Assembly: GCF_011008565.1 (NCBI RefSeq)
Contig: NZ_JAAIWK010000017.1
Span: forward strand, 1-64,000
Source of the DNA: Heyndrickxia ginsengihumi
Lineage (GTDB): Bacteria > Bacillota > Bacilli > Bacillales > Bacillaceae_C
Length of the DNA: 64,000 nucleotides
Direction: 5' to 3'
Part shown: positions 52,659 to 59,699 of the stretch, one piece after another
How positions within the stretch are numbered: position 1 is the first letter of the stretch
How the letters are laid out: each line of letters starts with the position of its first letter
The notes under the pieces: generated by a model
The model's input: only the letters and a program-made list of their open reading frames with translations
The model's database searches: none
Told to the model about the DNA's origin: nothing
Program-made: the position numbers and the translations under genes

Positions 52659-52687
52659 CAAGAACCAAACCCTGCCGAAATAATCTA

Positions 52688-52891
52688 TTACTCAGCTTTT
52701 GAATGCTTAATCGCTTTATTGAGCCACTTATGAATTTCTTCTTTACTCATACTTTGTTTTCCGTCTTTATCAAACGTGTATTGAAATAAAGACAACATAT
52801 AAGTGGCTACTTTCCCCCTTTGTGTATAAGGGATGGTGTTAAACTCAGCGATAAGCTCTTTGAATGAACTTTCTAAAGCATTGCTTGACAT
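52688..52891 (-). CDS. Phage hypothetical protein (67 aa)
   Basis: Helical: NALESSFKELIAEFNTIPYTQRGKVATYMLSLFQYTFDKDGKQSMSKEEIHKWLNKAI. GGTGGGTG lies 8 bases before the ATG, within the upstream 42-aa gene. Early operon member, no family recognised. Confidence 0.65.
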   Translation of the reverse strand: MSSNALESSFKELIAEFNTIPYTQRGKVATYMLSLFQYTFDKDGKQSMSKEEIHKWLNKAIKHSKAE

Positions 52892-52973
52892 CGTTATTCA
52901 CCCACCAAATAAGAAGCCCAAGTCCGATAAGTGTTGCAGGAATAAAGAAGATTCCAAAACATATAAATCCCAT
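52845..52973 (-). CDS. 42-aa single-TM phage peptide
   Basis: MGFICFGIFFIPATLIGLGL, then LIWWVNNDVKQCFRKFIQRA and YR: one membrane segment and a basic tail. AGGGAGG lies 8 bases before the ATG. Overlaps the next gene by 47 bases in another frame. Role unknown. Confidence 0.6.
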   Translation of the reverse strand: MGFICFGIFFIPATLIGLGLLIWWVNNDVKQCFRKFIQRAYR

Positions 52974-52975
52974 TG

Positions 52976-53257
52976 TTAAGCCTCCCTTTTCTGATATTTG
53001 ATCGTTTCGGCCTTCACATTTTTTTGAACAAGATTATGAGCTATTTTTGTAAGTTCAATATTACATTTGGACTTTTTTTGTTTAAATTCTTGCAACACTT
53101 TCAGTGATTTTAATAAGTCCTCTGTAAATTGAATACTTTTTTCGAAATTATTCTCGCGAATAAATTCTGTTATCGACTTACACAATTGAATTGAACAATG
53201 ATATTCATTAATAACACGTTTAAAATCCGTCTTTAAAAACTGATCAATCATTATCAT
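52976..53257 (-). CDS. Phage hypothetical protein (93 aa)
   Basis: All-helical, charged: IDQFLKTDFKRVINEYHCSIQLCKSITEFIRENNFEKSIQFTEDLLKSLKVLQEFKQKKSKC. AGGAGGAAG lies 6 bases before the ATG. Early operon. Could be a small coiled-coil regulator; unknown. Confidence 0.6.
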   Translation of the reverse strand: MIMIDQFLKTDFKRVINEYHCSIQLCKSITEFIRENNFEKSIQFTEDLLKSLKVLQEFKQKKSKCNIELTKIAHNLVQKNVKAETIKYQKREA

Positions 53258-53269
53258 TTCTTCTTCCTC

Positions 53270-53539
53270 CTAATTTCTTGGCTGTTCTTTCAACCAATTA
53301 ATAAGAAATTGCTTCGTTTCTTCAGCAGGAAAACGCCAATCTCTCCCCACTTTGTATTTTGGAAATCGAGGATCAAAGAAAAATTCTTTCTGGATCGTTC
53401 CCCAACTCATGCCGGTCCTACGTTTTAACTCGGCAGAATCCCAAAAAATAAGCTCCGTATCTATTTTTTTTATTTGTTCCTCAATCTTTTCTAAATAAAG
53501 CTTTCTTACCTCATTTTCATCAACTTGAATATTGATCAT
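53270..53539 (-). CDS. DUF771-family phage protein (helix-turn-helix)
   Basis: About 89 residues from ATG 53539. The C-terminal half SAELKRRTGMSWGTIQKEFFFDPRFPKYKVGRDWRFPAEETKQFLINWL is the DUF771 winged-helix-like motif found in excisionase-like phage proteins next to XRE repressors. Probably DNA-binding, with an early regulatory or excision role. Confidence 0.78.
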   Translation of the reverse strand: MINIQVDENEVRKLYLEKIEEQIKKIDTELIFWDSAELKRRTGMSWGTIQKEFFFDPRFPKYKVGRDWRFPAEETKQFLINWLKEQPRN

Positions 53540-53556
53540 TGAGTACACCCACTTTC

Positions 53557-54078
53557 TTAAATATCTCTGTTAATATATTTTCTTGATCTAAGAGACAAAC
53601 GCCATTGAGTAAATATTTTTTTCATAGAAAATTTATGTTCTCTACAAATAACAGCAACTAAGTTGATCATGCTTGCAGCTGCGTCTAGTAATTCGAAGAG
53701 TAATTGTTTAATTTCTTCTTTTTCTCTTTCCGATCTTGTATGTATCGATTTGTGCCAATGAATTTGCTTAAGCTTTTCTAGGGCTTCATCCGTTTCAAGT
53801 TTGACCAAAAAGACCATGCTACTTGGATGCTGATCGATATGTTCCCCGTCAAAATAAGGAATGGATACATAGCCAGTAGCGTTTTCCCAATTATCAAAGA
53901 AGAACTCTGGATCATCGACTGCGTTAGCAATAATTGGGCGCATGTCCTCTGGATAACTCCTTTTTCCAGTTTCATATTTTGCTAAGCTCTCGCGTGAAAT
54001 GGGTAATTGTTCTGCTAATTGTTCTTGGGTGAGTCCATTTCGTTTACGTGCTTCAGCAAGTTCCTCACCTAATTTCAT
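53557..54078 (-). CDS. XRE-family regulator with extra C-domain
   Basis: 173 residues. Residues 3-55 are a Cro/CI helix-turn-helix (LAEARKRNGLTQEQLAEQLPISRESLAKYETGKRSYPEDM). Then comes a phage-type C-terminal part including EFFFDNWENATGYVSIPYFDGEHIDQHPSSM, found in Bacillus prophage anti-repressor-region proteins, and a basic tail. It acts in the early operon, downstream of the cro-like gene. Confidence 0.8.
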   Translation of the reverse strand: MKLGEELAEARKRNGLTQEQLAEQLPISRESLAKYETGKRSYPEDMRPIIANAVDDPEFFFDNWENATGYVSIPYFDGEHIDQHPSSMVFLVKLETDEALEKLKQIHWHKSIHTRSEREKEEIKQLLFELLDAAASMINLVAVICREHKFSMKKIFTQWRLSLRSRKYINRDI

Positions 54079-54158
54079 GTTTAGTTGCTCCTTTTTGTAC
54101 CAAATTATTTATTTGAATGTGACATGTTCTTTAGTAGAATCATTTTAAAGGTAATTAT

Positions 54159-54233
54159 TTAGTCGAGATAGCAAGCATTCACAGCATGTTCGATATCTTT
54201 TAATACTCTGTTGCCTTTTTTTAATTCCTTCAT
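54159..54233 (-). CDS. 24-aa early peptide
   Basis: MKELKKGNRVLKDIEHAVNA, then CYLD. AGGAGGTGAT lies 8 bases before ATG 54233 (an ATG six bases earlier is too close). Strong ribosome site between two regulator genes suggests real translation; function unknown. Confidence 0.5.
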   Translation of the reverse strand: MKELKKGNRVLKDIEHAVNACYLD

Positions 54234-54291
54234 GCCCATATCACCTCCTAGTTAATGTTTTTGCGGGTATGATTCGTTTTCATAACTTTTC

Positions 54292-54537
54292 TTATCTCCG
54301 TAACACAACATTTTGTTGTTTTTTACCAAAAAAAATTTCGTTTGGATCAGCTTGAAAAATATCAGAAATCGCAAGGGCAACTGTAAGGCTTGGGGTTCTT
54401 TTACCTTGCTCAATCATTCCATAATAACTATCAGAAATAATAATATTGTATTTTTTATCTAATATATCTACAACATCTTTTTGAAGATATTCTTTTGATT
54501 TTCTTAATAAAACTAATTTGTCTCTCCTTTGTTTCAA
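54292..54537 (-). CDS. Cro-like XRE repressor
   Basis: 81 residues, almost entirely one XRE domain: LVLLRKSKEYLQKDVVDILDKKYNIIISDSYYGMIEQGKRTPSLTVALAISDIFQADPNEIFF. Divergent from the repressor at 54694 with four operator repeats between them. Transcribed from a good sigma-A promoter (54567-54595). A fifth operator copy lies in its own last codons (54306-54318). Confidence 0.88.
   Translation of the reverse strand: MKQRRDKLVLLRKSKEYLQKDVVDILDKKYNIIISDSYYGMIEQGKRTPSLTVALAISDIFQADPNEIFFGKKQQNVVLRR
54306..54318. promoter_or_regulatory. Intragenic operator copy 5
   Basis: CAACATTTTGTTG, matching the CAAC-N5-GTTG repeat of the switch region, inside the 3' end of the cro-like gene. A distant operator suited to looping. 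Confidence 0.55.
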
Positions 54538-54548
54538 TCTCTCACCCC

Positions 54549-54656
54549 CAACTTTTTGTTGTCTTAATATTACCCAACAAAAAGTTGTTTGTCAATGAAA
54601 AACCCAATTTTTTGTTGTTTTTTAACAATTATATTTTTACACCCAACTGACTGTTG
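54549..54656. promoter_or_regulatory. Lysogeny switch operators (four 13-bp sites)
   Basis: CAACTTTTTGTTG (54549-54561), CAACAAAAAGTTG (54575-54587), CAATTTTTTGTTG (54605-54617), CAACTGACTGTTG (54644-54656). The second lies within the spacer of the minus-strand promoter and the fourth within that of the plus-strand promoter, so each promoter has its own blocking site. Confidence 0.8.
54567..54595 (-). promoter_or_regulatory. Early (PR-like) promoter
   Basis: TTGACA (54595-54590), 17 bases, TAATAT (54572-54567) on the minus strand, reading into the cro-like gene. Confidence 0.8.
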
Positions 54657-54662
54657 TATAAT
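54637..54662 (+). promoter_or_regulatory. Repressor (PRM-like) promoter
   Basis: TATAAT at 54657-54662 with a TTTTAC-like -35 about 16 bases upstream, reading into the repressor. Operator 4 fills the spacer, suggesting autoregulation. Confidence 0.65.
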
Positions 54663-54693
54663 TGAATTTAAGAAAATATAAAGGAGTATTAAA

Positions 54694-55083
54694 ATGTCAA
54701 TACTCGCTGAAAGACTAAGGTCACTTAGAAAATTAAATAAGCTCACGCAAAAAGACATTGCTGATTTTTTAGGCATTACCGAAAGTGGGTATGGATATTA
54801 TGAACAAGGACGTAGAGAGCCATCCTTAGATACCCTTAGAAAACTTGCTGATAAATACGGTGTCTCAGTCTCTTATTTAACAGGTGAAGATGATAAGTCA
54901 CATGATTATTATGATTCCCTAGCTGAGATCACTAAGCTAGTTAAAGAGTACGGTCTTGATCAAATTGGATTTTTTGATATTGAAGAGTGGAAAAACTTAT
55001 CTCCCGAAGATGTGCGAATGATTGAAGAACATTTTAAAATGATTGTTAAATTAGCGAAGGAAAGAAATCAAAATAATAAATAG
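54694..55083 (+). CDS. CI/ImmR-like XRE repressor
   Basis: 129 residues. An N-terminal XRE domain (4-60: LRSLRKLNKLTQKDIADFLGITESGYGYYEQGRREPSLDTLRKLADKYGVSVSYLTG) is followed by a helical C-terminal part (LVKEYGLDQIGFFDIEEWKNL) as in ImmR-type repressors, which are removed by an ImmA protease rather than by RecA-driven self-cleavage. AAAGGAG lies 8 bases before the ATG. An ImmA-type gene is found at 57840, separated by the defence-like pair. Confidence 0.88.
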   Translation: MSILAERLRSLRKLNKLTQKDIADFLGITESGYGYYEQGRREPSLDTLRKLADKYGVSVSYLTGEDDKSHDYYDSLAEITKLVKEYGLDQIGFFDIEEWKNLSPEDVRMIEEHFKMIVKLAKERNQNNK

Positions 55084-55102
55084 TTTAAAATCTATTCCAA
55101 TT

Positions 55103-55138
55103 AATTGGAGATAGCGTCTAGCTGGGACGTTGTCTTTT
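55103..55138 (+). terminator. Weak terminator after repressor
   Basis: GATAGCGTC and GACGTTGTC arms (imperfect) followed by TTTTTG. Partial read-through into the ATPase gene is likely. Confidence 0.45.
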
Positions 55139-55170
55139 TGTATTATTTAGAATTATGGAGATGTACCTGT

Positions 55171-56826
55171 ATGAGGAATAAAATAAATTGGATAAATATC
55201 TTTAGGTTTAGAAAGCTTAGAAACATAAAAATTAATATAGGAGAAAGAATTACTGTAATTGCTGGTCATAATGGTATCGGGAAGTCAACTATCCTAGGGC
55301 TAATTGCCAACGGTTCAGAGCTCAAAGGACATAAAAGTTATTTTGATAAAATATTTCAAAGTCAGTTTCAAGAAATATTTCATTTAGATGCTGATTATGA
55401 TTATATTCAAGACAAAGAATCAAAATACTCAGTTTTAATGGAATATGAATACAACCAGGAAAAAATATATAAAACATGCAGTATTTCTAAACACGGAGAT
55501 CGACGCTTAAAAGTTGTACCAAGAAACGCAAATCGTGATGGAAAACAAATAAATGCACCTGTTCAAGACATAGGTTCTAGTGCAAAAGTTCCAATCCCTA
55601 CACTCTATGTAGGGATGAGCAGGGTGATTCCTATTGGAGAATCAGATCAAAGTTTATATTCATTGACCAGTACTAACGTTGATGAGAGTGATTTAAATTA
55701 TATGAATACAAAATATAAAGAAATAATCGGAGATGAACACCTCAACACTGAAAAAGCTTCAAAACAAAATTTAAGGCATAGTACTAAACGTTCTATAGGT
55801 CCAACATTTGAAGACTATCCCTATCAGTCTGTATCTTTAGGACAGGATAGCCTGAGTTCTATATTGACTTCAATTATTTCATTCAGAAAGCTTAAAAGAG
55901 AACTTGGGCAGGAATATAAAGGAGGATTATTAATCATAGATGAAGTAGATGCCTGTCTACATCCTTCTGCTCAAGAAAAGTTAATTACAGTTCTAGACAA
56001 AGCATCAAAAAGTTTAATGTTACAGATTATCTGTACCTCTCATTCTTTGACAGTAATTAAAGAAGTGATTGGAAGACAGATACAAACCAGACAAAATCCT
56101 GCCGATAACCGATTACATTATAATGTTGTATATCTTCAAAATACAATTAGACCTATGATAATGAAAGAACCAAACTATAAAAAAATAAAAAATGATATGT
56201 TTCTAAGATATGCAACTTTTAATGATGATTTTCAAGAAATTAAAGTTTATATGGAAGATGCAGAGGCAAAGTTCCTCCTGCAATCAATCTTAAAATTTTC
56301 AGATGGTGTAAATTTAGATGGTGTACGATTAAACAAAATTAGCGCAAATATAAGTTGTGATACTCTACTAAAATTACCATCTAAAGATTCATATTTTAAA
56401 AGTGTCATCATCTTGCTTGATGGAGATGTAAAAAAACGCACGGTATATCAACAGATTATTGATGAAAATGAAAATATATGTATTTTACCAGGAGAATTGT
56501 CTCCTGAATATACAATTCATCATTATCTTGAGGAACTAGTTAAAAATTCAGATCATCCTTATTGGATTGATAATCAAGAATATATACATTCACAGCTTGT
56601 CAGAGATAATATTTTAAATGATATAAATGATAGATTAGAAAATGCTAATGACAAAAAATACAGAGAACACTACAAAGAATGGTTTAGAAGACATCAATTA
56701 ATATTTGAAAAAACCGAGCTCCTAAGGTACTGGATCCACGATAACGAAGATGATTTAGGAGAGTTTTTTTTCCAATTCAATCTTGCAATTGATTTTATTA
56801 AAAAGTTGTATATTACTAATTACTAG
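55171..56826 (+). CDS. OLD-like AAA ATPase with C-terminal Toprim domain
   Basis: 551 residues from ATG 55171 (TGGAGA 9 bases upstream; an open frame to 55105 is unused). SMC/ABC-type ATPase: Walker A AGHNGIGKST (31-40), signature-like SLGQDSLSSI, Walker B GGLLIIDEVDACLHP (about 251-265), His switch in CTSHS. A Toprim region follows: Glu in KVYMEDAEAKFLL (about 361) and DxD in VIILLDGDVKKR (about 416-418), then the ILPGELSPEYTIHHYL block. This is the OLD/PARIS-like layout of anti-phage nucleases. It is followed 58 bases later by a DNA methylase, a likely partner. Confidence 0.82.
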   Translation: MRNKINWINIFRFRKLRNIKINIGERITVIAGHNGIGKSTILGLIANGSELKGHKSYFDKIFQSQFQEIFHLDADYDYIQDKESKYSVLMEYEYNQEKIYKTCSISKHGDRRLKVVPRNANRDGKQINAPVQDIGSSAKVPIPTLYVGMSRVIPIGESDQSLYSLTSTNVDESDLNYMNTKYKEIIGDEHLNTEKASKQNLRHSTKRSIGPTFEDYPYQSVSLGQDSLSSILTSIISFRKLKRELGQEYKGGLLIIDEVDACLHPSAQEKLITVLDKASKSLMLQIICTSHSLTVIKEVIGRQIQTRQNPADNRLHYNVVYLQNTIRPMIMKEPNYKKIKNDMFLRYATFNDDFQEIKVYMEDAEAKFLLQSILKFSDGVNLDGVRLNKISANISCDTLLKLPSKDSYFKSVIILLDGDVKKRTVYQQIIDENENICILPGELSPEYTIHHYLEELVKNSDHPYWIDNQEYIHSQLVRDNILNDINDRLENANDKKYREHYKEWFRRHQLIFEKTELLRYWIHDNEDDLGEFFFQFNLAIDFIKKLYITNY

Positions 56827-56884
56827 TATTCGTTATTCTGGCCAAATTTAAATAATTATTATAATATATGGTTGAGGTGATTTT

Positions 56885-57760
56885 ATGGCCAGAACACTTT
56901 CTCCGCTTAGATATCCTGGGGGGAAACATTCTACTTATAATTATGTAAGAGAACTAATCAAAATTAATGATAAGCAAACCTATATAGAGCCGTATGCAGG
57001 TGGAGCTGGTGTTGCTATTTCTCTCTTACTAAATGATGAAGTTGATAAAATCATAATCAACGATTATGATAGATCAATATATAGTTTTTGGTACTCTGTT
57101 GTTAATTTTCCAGATAAACTTATACAGAAAATTATTGATTGTGAAATCTCTATGGATGAATGGTATAAACAAAAAAAAATCCAAGAATTCAAAGAGAACA
57201 TTGACGAATTAACGTTAGGTTTTAGTACCCTTTTCCTAAACCGTACAAATCGTTCAGGAATAATAAAGGCGGGTGTTATAGGGGGAAAAGAACAAAAGGG
57301 CAAATATAAACTTGATTGTAGATTTAACAAGAGCAAAATAATAAGTAAAATAAAAAAGATATCATCTAAAAAAGATCGGATTTCAATTTATAATGAGGAT
57401 GCTTATGAATTCATTGATACTGTAATCAAAAAAAATGAAAATTCTTTTACTTTTTTTGATCCACCATATTTTGAAAAAGGGCCATCTTTGTATACTAATT
57501 TCTATAGTCAAAAAGATCATGCTGAATTAGCAACCAAAATTAAAAATACGTTAAGTGATTACGTATGGATAGTAACCTATGATCATAATGATAAAATTAA
57601 AGAAATGTACACTGGTTTACCTTACTTAGAATACTTTTTAACTTATACTGCTCAAAGAAAAATGCGTGGAATTGAATACATGTTCTTTTCAAAATCGACA
57701 AAAATTATTTATCCAGAAGAATTTTTAAAAATATATTCATCCGTTCACTTAAGTTCTTAA
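56885..57760 (+). CDS. D12-class DNA adenine N6-methyltransferase
   Basis: 291 residues, Dam/MethyltransfD12 type. It has the SAM motif RYPGGKH (9-15), EPYAGGAGVAISLL, the target-recognition middle region with FLNRTNRSGIIKAG, and the catalytic DPPY (about 192-195) in FTFFDPPYFEKG. It methylates adenine in a short DNA site; specificity is unknown. In the lysogeny region beside an ATPase-Toprim nuclease candidate it probably marks self DNA. GAGGTGA lies 8 bases before the ATG. A terminator follows. Confidence 0.88.
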   Translation: MARTLSPLRYPGGKHSTYNYVRELIKINDKQTYIEPYAGGAGVAISLLLNDEVDKIIINDYDRSIYSFWYSVVNFPDKLIQKIIDCEISMDEWYKQKKIQEFKENIDELTLGFSTLFLNRTNRSGIIKAGVIGGKEQKGKYKLDCRFNKSKIISKIKKISSKKDRISIYNEDAYEFIDTVIKKNENSFTFFDPPYFEKGPSLYTNFYSQKDHAELATKIKNTLSDYVWIVTYDHNDKIKEMYTGLPYLEYFLTYTAQRKMRGIEYMFFSKSTKIIYPEEFLKIYSSVHLSS

Positions 57761-57794
57761 AAACTCTTTCTTCCATATGAAAGAGTTTTGTTTT
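57760..57794 (+). terminator. Terminator after methylase
   Basis: AAAACTCTTTC (57760-57770) and GAAAGAGTTTT (57779-57789), an 11-bp perfect stem, then GTTTTA. Confidence 0.75.
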
Positions 57795-57839
57795 ACAATT
57801 AAAATAGAACATACATTCGTTTTATAAGGTGAGCTTTAA

Positions 57840-58352
57840 ATGAAAAAAATTAAGTACTGTACAAGTCATTTAGAAGATTGGGTTATAAAATTATATTTAA
57901 AATTAAAAATTACCCACCCAGACCAGATAAATATCTATACAGTTGCTCAGTACCTACAAATATATATCCATCACAAACCAATAAATTCATATTTTGAAGT
58001 AGTAGGCAGATATAGAGGAGTTAATATTGATTGTAGGAAATCAGCGGAACTTCACAGAGAAATATTTTTTCATGAATTATGTCATATCCTTAGACATGCC
58101 GGAATACAAACTATGATGCCGGAGGCATTTCGTGAACTCCAAGAATGGGATGCACAGCATTTTGTTACTTATGCAGCAATCCCCTATCACATGCTAAAGT
58201 ATATTCGCTTTGATGATCCATTAGTGTTAGAACAAATGTCTGAGATGTTCAAAGTCTCTAAGAAATTATGTTTGCAACGGTTGAACCAATTAAAAAGACG
58301 AGGTTATTTTTTGAATGGAAATGTACCTGAAAATGCATTTATTTGTGACTAG
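57840..58352 (+). CDS. ImmA/IrrE-family metallopeptidase
   Basis: 170 residues with the zinc motif FFHELCHILRHAG (HExxH at 78-82) and the downstream acidic ligand in LQEWDAQHFVTYAAIP. ImmA-type proteases cut ImmR-type repressors when DNA damage or other signals arrive, inducing the phage. The likely substrate is the repressor at 54694; usually the two genes are adjacent, here 2.7 kb of extra genes separate them. A C-terminal helix-turn-helix-like region (KLCLQRLNQLKRRGYF) is typical. GGTGAG precedes the ATG. Confidence 0.88.
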   Translation: MKKIKYCTSHLEDWVIKLYLKLKITHPDQINIYTVAQYLQIYIHHKPINSYFEVVGRYRGVNIDCRKSAELHREIFFHELCHILRHAGIQTMMPEAFRELQEWDAQHFVTYAAIPYHMLKYIRFDDPLVLEQMSEMFKVSKKLCLQRLNQLKRRGYFLNGNVPENAFICD

Positions 58353-58393
58353 TTATTTGATAGATTAATAGCATTTCACAAGGAGGAATTGTA

Positions 58394-59533
58394 ATGGCTA
58401 GTTTTCGAAAATTATCAACTGGATGGGAATATAGAATTCGTTATAAAGATCCTTTTACACATCAATATAAAGAAAGATCAAAGCGTGGATTTGCTACAAA
58501 AAAAGAAGCGCAATTAGCTGCGGCTAACGAAGAAAAGAAACTAATGGATGGTTATGAGTCAACTGATATTTCATTAAAAAATTATTTAGAGAACTGGCTA
58601 AATGAATACAAAAGTGGTAGTGTTCGGAAAAATACATTTGAATTACATAAAAGAAATATAGAGCATCATATCATTCCGTATTTTAAAGATATTCTCTTAA
58701 AAGACTTGAGACCAATTATGTATCAAAAATTTCTTAATTACTTAACAAAACAAGGATATAGTAAGCGTACGGTGGAAATTATTCATGGTACCATGTACAA
58801 TGCACTCGAAAAGGCAACTATCTTAAATAAAATAGAAAAAAATCCTTCACATGGAGCTACTATCAAGGGTACTCAAAAAAAATATGATATGAAGTTTATG
58901 GAATCAAAACACATATCAACTTTTTTGCAGGAGGCCTATAAGTACGATTATATTTATTGGATTTTCTTTAAAGTACTAATTGAAACAGGTATGCGAAAGG
59001 GTGAAGCAGCTGCCCTTCAATGGACTGATATTGATTTTAAAAATCAAACGATCCATATAAACAAAACATTGGACTTTACTGCAAAACATGAAAAAGAATT
59101 ATTTAATGATCCAAAAACCTACAACTCTGTTCGAACCATAACAATTAGTAAATCTCTTATAAATGATCTTTATTTCCACAAAAAATATCAAAATAAAAAC
59201 AAGCTAGCCTTAAATGAAATTTATAAGCATAACCTCAATTTAGTCCTTTGCCGAAATGATGGAAGTATCATGCCAAAGTCTTCGTTATTCAACGCTTTTA
59301 AACGCATACTTAATAATGCTCAATTACCACAAATCCCGATTCACTCTCTTAGACATACACATGCCGTCTTACTACTAGAATCTGGTGCTGATATGAAATA
59401 TGTCCAAGAGCGTTTGGGACATGGGAGTATTCAAATTACTTCCGATGTTTACGCACATATATCTGAAAAAATAGAGAAAGATAGTTTGAATAAATTTGAG
59501 GATCATATGAATGATATTCTCAATGATTATTGA
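58394..59533 (+). CDS. int: Tyrosine integrase (Int-Tn/phage type)
   Basis: 379 residues. An N-terminal arm-binding AP2-like domain (1-50: FRKLSTGWEYRIRYKDPFTHQYKERSKRGF) is followed by a SAM-like core-binding domain (60-165). The catalytic domain carries Arg in TGMRKGEAAAL (about 201), HSLRHTHA (about 316-320), LGHGSIQIT and the nucleophile Tyr in DVYAHISE (about 353). It recombines attP with the glnA 3' end. AAGGAGG lies 7 bases before the ATG. Arm-type repeats begin right after its stop. Confidence 0.95.
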   Translation: MASFRKLSTGWEYRIRYKDPFTHQYKERSKRGFATKKEAQLAAANEEKKLMDGYESTDISLKNYLENWLNEYKSGSVRKNTFELHKRNIEHHIIPYFKDILLKDLRPIMYQKFLNYLTKQGYSKRTVEIIHGTMYNALEKATILNKIEKNPSHGATIKGTQKKYDMKFMESKHISTFLQEAYKYDYIYWIFFKVLIETGMRKGEAAALQWTDIDFKNQTIHINKTLDFTAKHEKELFNDPKTYNSVRTITISKSLINDLYFHKKYQNKNKLALNEIYKHNLNLVLCRNDGSIMPKSSLFNAFKRILNNAQLPQIPIHSLRHTHAVLLLESGADMKYVQERLGHGSIQITSDVYAHISEKIEKDSLNKFEDHMNDILNDY

Positions 59534-59540
59534 ATATTTT

Positions 59541-59596
59541 TGTGGGTGATTTGTGGGTGATTTATTTTAAAAACTTCATGTCATTTTTCACCCACA
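59541..59596. repeat. Right arm-type integrase sites
   Basis: TGTGGGTGA at 59541-59549 and 59552-59560, and its inverse TCACCCACA at 59588-59596, between int and attR. Same motif as three copies inside attL. Confidence 0.75.
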
Positions 59597-59603
59597 ATCA
59601 AAA

Positions 59604-59636
59604 AGCCCCTTAATACCAGAGGTATCAAGGGGCTTA
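59604..59636 (-). terminator. glnA terminator (phage-supplied copy)
   Basis: AAGCCCCT/AGGGGCTT outer stem and AATACC/GGTAT inner stem, followed on the minus strand by TTTTTGATTG. Confidence 0.85.
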
Positions 59637-59699
59637 TGTATTAATACATTTGCATGTATTGTTCTCTTTCCCAAGGGTGAACTTGTGTACGGAACATAT
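59634..59699. repeat. attR, 66-bp direct repeat within glnA
   Basis: Identical to 19451-19516. It covers the last 18 GlnA codons, stop, and the first bases of the terminator, so the integrated phage restores the gene. Confidence 0.93.

Larger units (their letters stand above)
19451..59699. mobile_element. Integrated siphovirus-type prophage (about 40 kb)
   Basis: Bounded by 66-bp direct repeats in the glnA 3' end, with a tyrosine integrase next to the right repeat. Modules in order: accessory zone, lysis, tail, HK97-type head, terminase, late regulator, early/replication, divergent repressor switch, defence-like pair, immA-type gene, integrase. All structural genes appear full length, so the element may be inducible. 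The reading of boundaries is direct; inducibility is inference. Confidence 0.93.

Noticed and set aside
55105-55170. Longer N-terminus for the ATPase
   Set aside because: The extra codons run through the repressor terminator and have no ribosome site; ATG 55171 has TGGAGA at good spacing.
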